Source of the DNA: Gemmobacter sp.
GTDB taxonomy: Bacteria > Pseudomonadota > Alphaproteobacteria > Rhodobacterales > Rhodobacteraceae
NCBI GenBank assembly: GCA_003509785.1
Contig: DOMY01000321.1
Coordinates: forward strand, 18,135 to 24,588
Length of the DNA: 6,454 bases
Reading direction: 5' to 3'
Shown here: positions 6,241 through 6,454 of the stretch, piece after piece
Layout of the letters: the number at the start of each line of letters is the position of its first letter
Position numbering within the stretch: position 1 is the first letter of the stretch
Translations under genes and position numbers: made by a program
The notes under the pieces: model-generated
The model's database searches: none
What the model saw: only the letters and a program-made list of their open reading frames with translations
Told to the model about the DNA's origin: nothing

Positions 6241-6454
6241 ATGAGAGTCCTGACAGAGAAGAAGCGCGCTGCCATTGTTGCGGCTGCCGGGCGCATGTTT
6301 GCCCAGCATGGCTATGGGGGCACGACGATGACGCATATCGCGTCAGAGGCGGGCGCGTCTAAGGCCACGCTGTACCGGTATTTCAACGAGAAATCAGAGG
6401 TTTTCGCCGCCTATGTGGTGGCCCAGGGCGAGGGGCACCGCGATCTGCTGGATC
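6241..6454 (+). CDS. TetR/AcrR-family transcriptional regulator, 5' part
   Basis: Only the first 71 codons are in the window; the gene continues past the right edge. The N-terminus has the standard TetR DNA-binding domain: helix 1 around 'IVAAAGRMFAQHGY' (12-25), helix-turn-helix with 'MTHIASEAGAS' (30-40), and recognition helix 'KATLYRYF' (41-48) followed by 'NEKSEVF'. The ligand-binding C-terminal domain, which would hint at the inducer, is not visible. The start is the ATG at 6241; the only nearby alternative ATG, at 6225, is in another frame. No convincing Shine-Dalgarno precedes it, which agrees with a leaderless or near-leaderless message. Its divergent position, with a 30-bp palindrome between it and the operon, makes it the likely repressor of the cleavage and transport genes, released by a phenolic substrate or aldehyde product; this role is inferred. 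Confidence 0.92.
   Translation, partial: MRVLTEKKRAAIVAAAGRMFAQHGYGGTTMTHIASEAGASKATLYRYFNEKSEVFAAYVVAQGEGHRDLLD

Noticed and set aside
1..6454. Mobile elements, tRNA/rRNA genes, CRISPR arrays
   Set aside because: No transposase, terminal inverted repeats, tRNA-like cloverleaf, rRNA-like segment or regularly spaced repeat array was seen; composition is even across the window.

Overview
The window is GC-rich DNA whose codon use and gene types suit an alphaproteobacterium (Rhodobacterales- or Sphingomonadales-like); this lineage call is an inference and I cannot name the genus. Nearly every base belongs to what looks like a catabolic island for plant- or lignin-derived phenolic compounds.

Layout. 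Positions 1-859 (+) hold the 3' end of a flavoprotein aromatic hydroxylase of the phenol 2-monooxygenase / 3-hydroxybenzoate 4-monooxygenase (MobA) type. A perfect 14-bp stem-loop at 899-931, T-rich on both strands, separates it from four convergent minus-strand genes at 6142-950. In transcription order these are: a carotenoid-oxygenase-family enzyme of the lignostilbene dioxygenase / isoeugenol monooxygenase subgroup (6142-4685); a vanillin/benzaldehyde-type aldehyde dehydrogenase (4638-3181); an MFS transporter (3072-1927); and an outer-membrane beta-barrel protein of the 'MetA-pathway of phenol degradation' family (1873-950). Gaps are 46, 108 and 53 nt, and each gene has a good ribosome-binding site, so they probably form one operon ending at the shared terminator. 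A divergent TetR-family regulator starts at 6241 (+) and runs off the right edge.

How it fits together. The outer-membrane protein and the MFS carrier would bring in a phenolic substrate. The oxygenase would cleave its side-chain C=C bond to an aromatic aldehyde, such as vanillin, 4-hydroxybenzaldehyde or 3,5-dihydroxybenzaldehyde. The dehydrogenase would oxidise that aldehyde to the benzoate. The neighbouring hydroxylase could then prepare a hydroxybenzoate for ring cleavage. The oxygenase keeps the four iron-binding histidines, the three second-shell glutamates, and the Tyr/Lys pair that holds the phenolic 4-OH in characterised stilbene/isoeugenol enzymes.

Control. The 98-bp divergent intergenic region contains a 30-bp inverted repeat (6153-6182, 11 of 12 arm positions matching) that would cover the -10 box and start point of the operon promoter. 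It also contains a perfect 13-bp palindrome (6198-6210) that supplies back-to-back -35 boxes for the two divergent promoters. The predicted tetR start point falls almost on its ATG, so tetR may be leaderless. The enzyme classes are known; the compact switch and the exact substrate are the parts most worth a second look.
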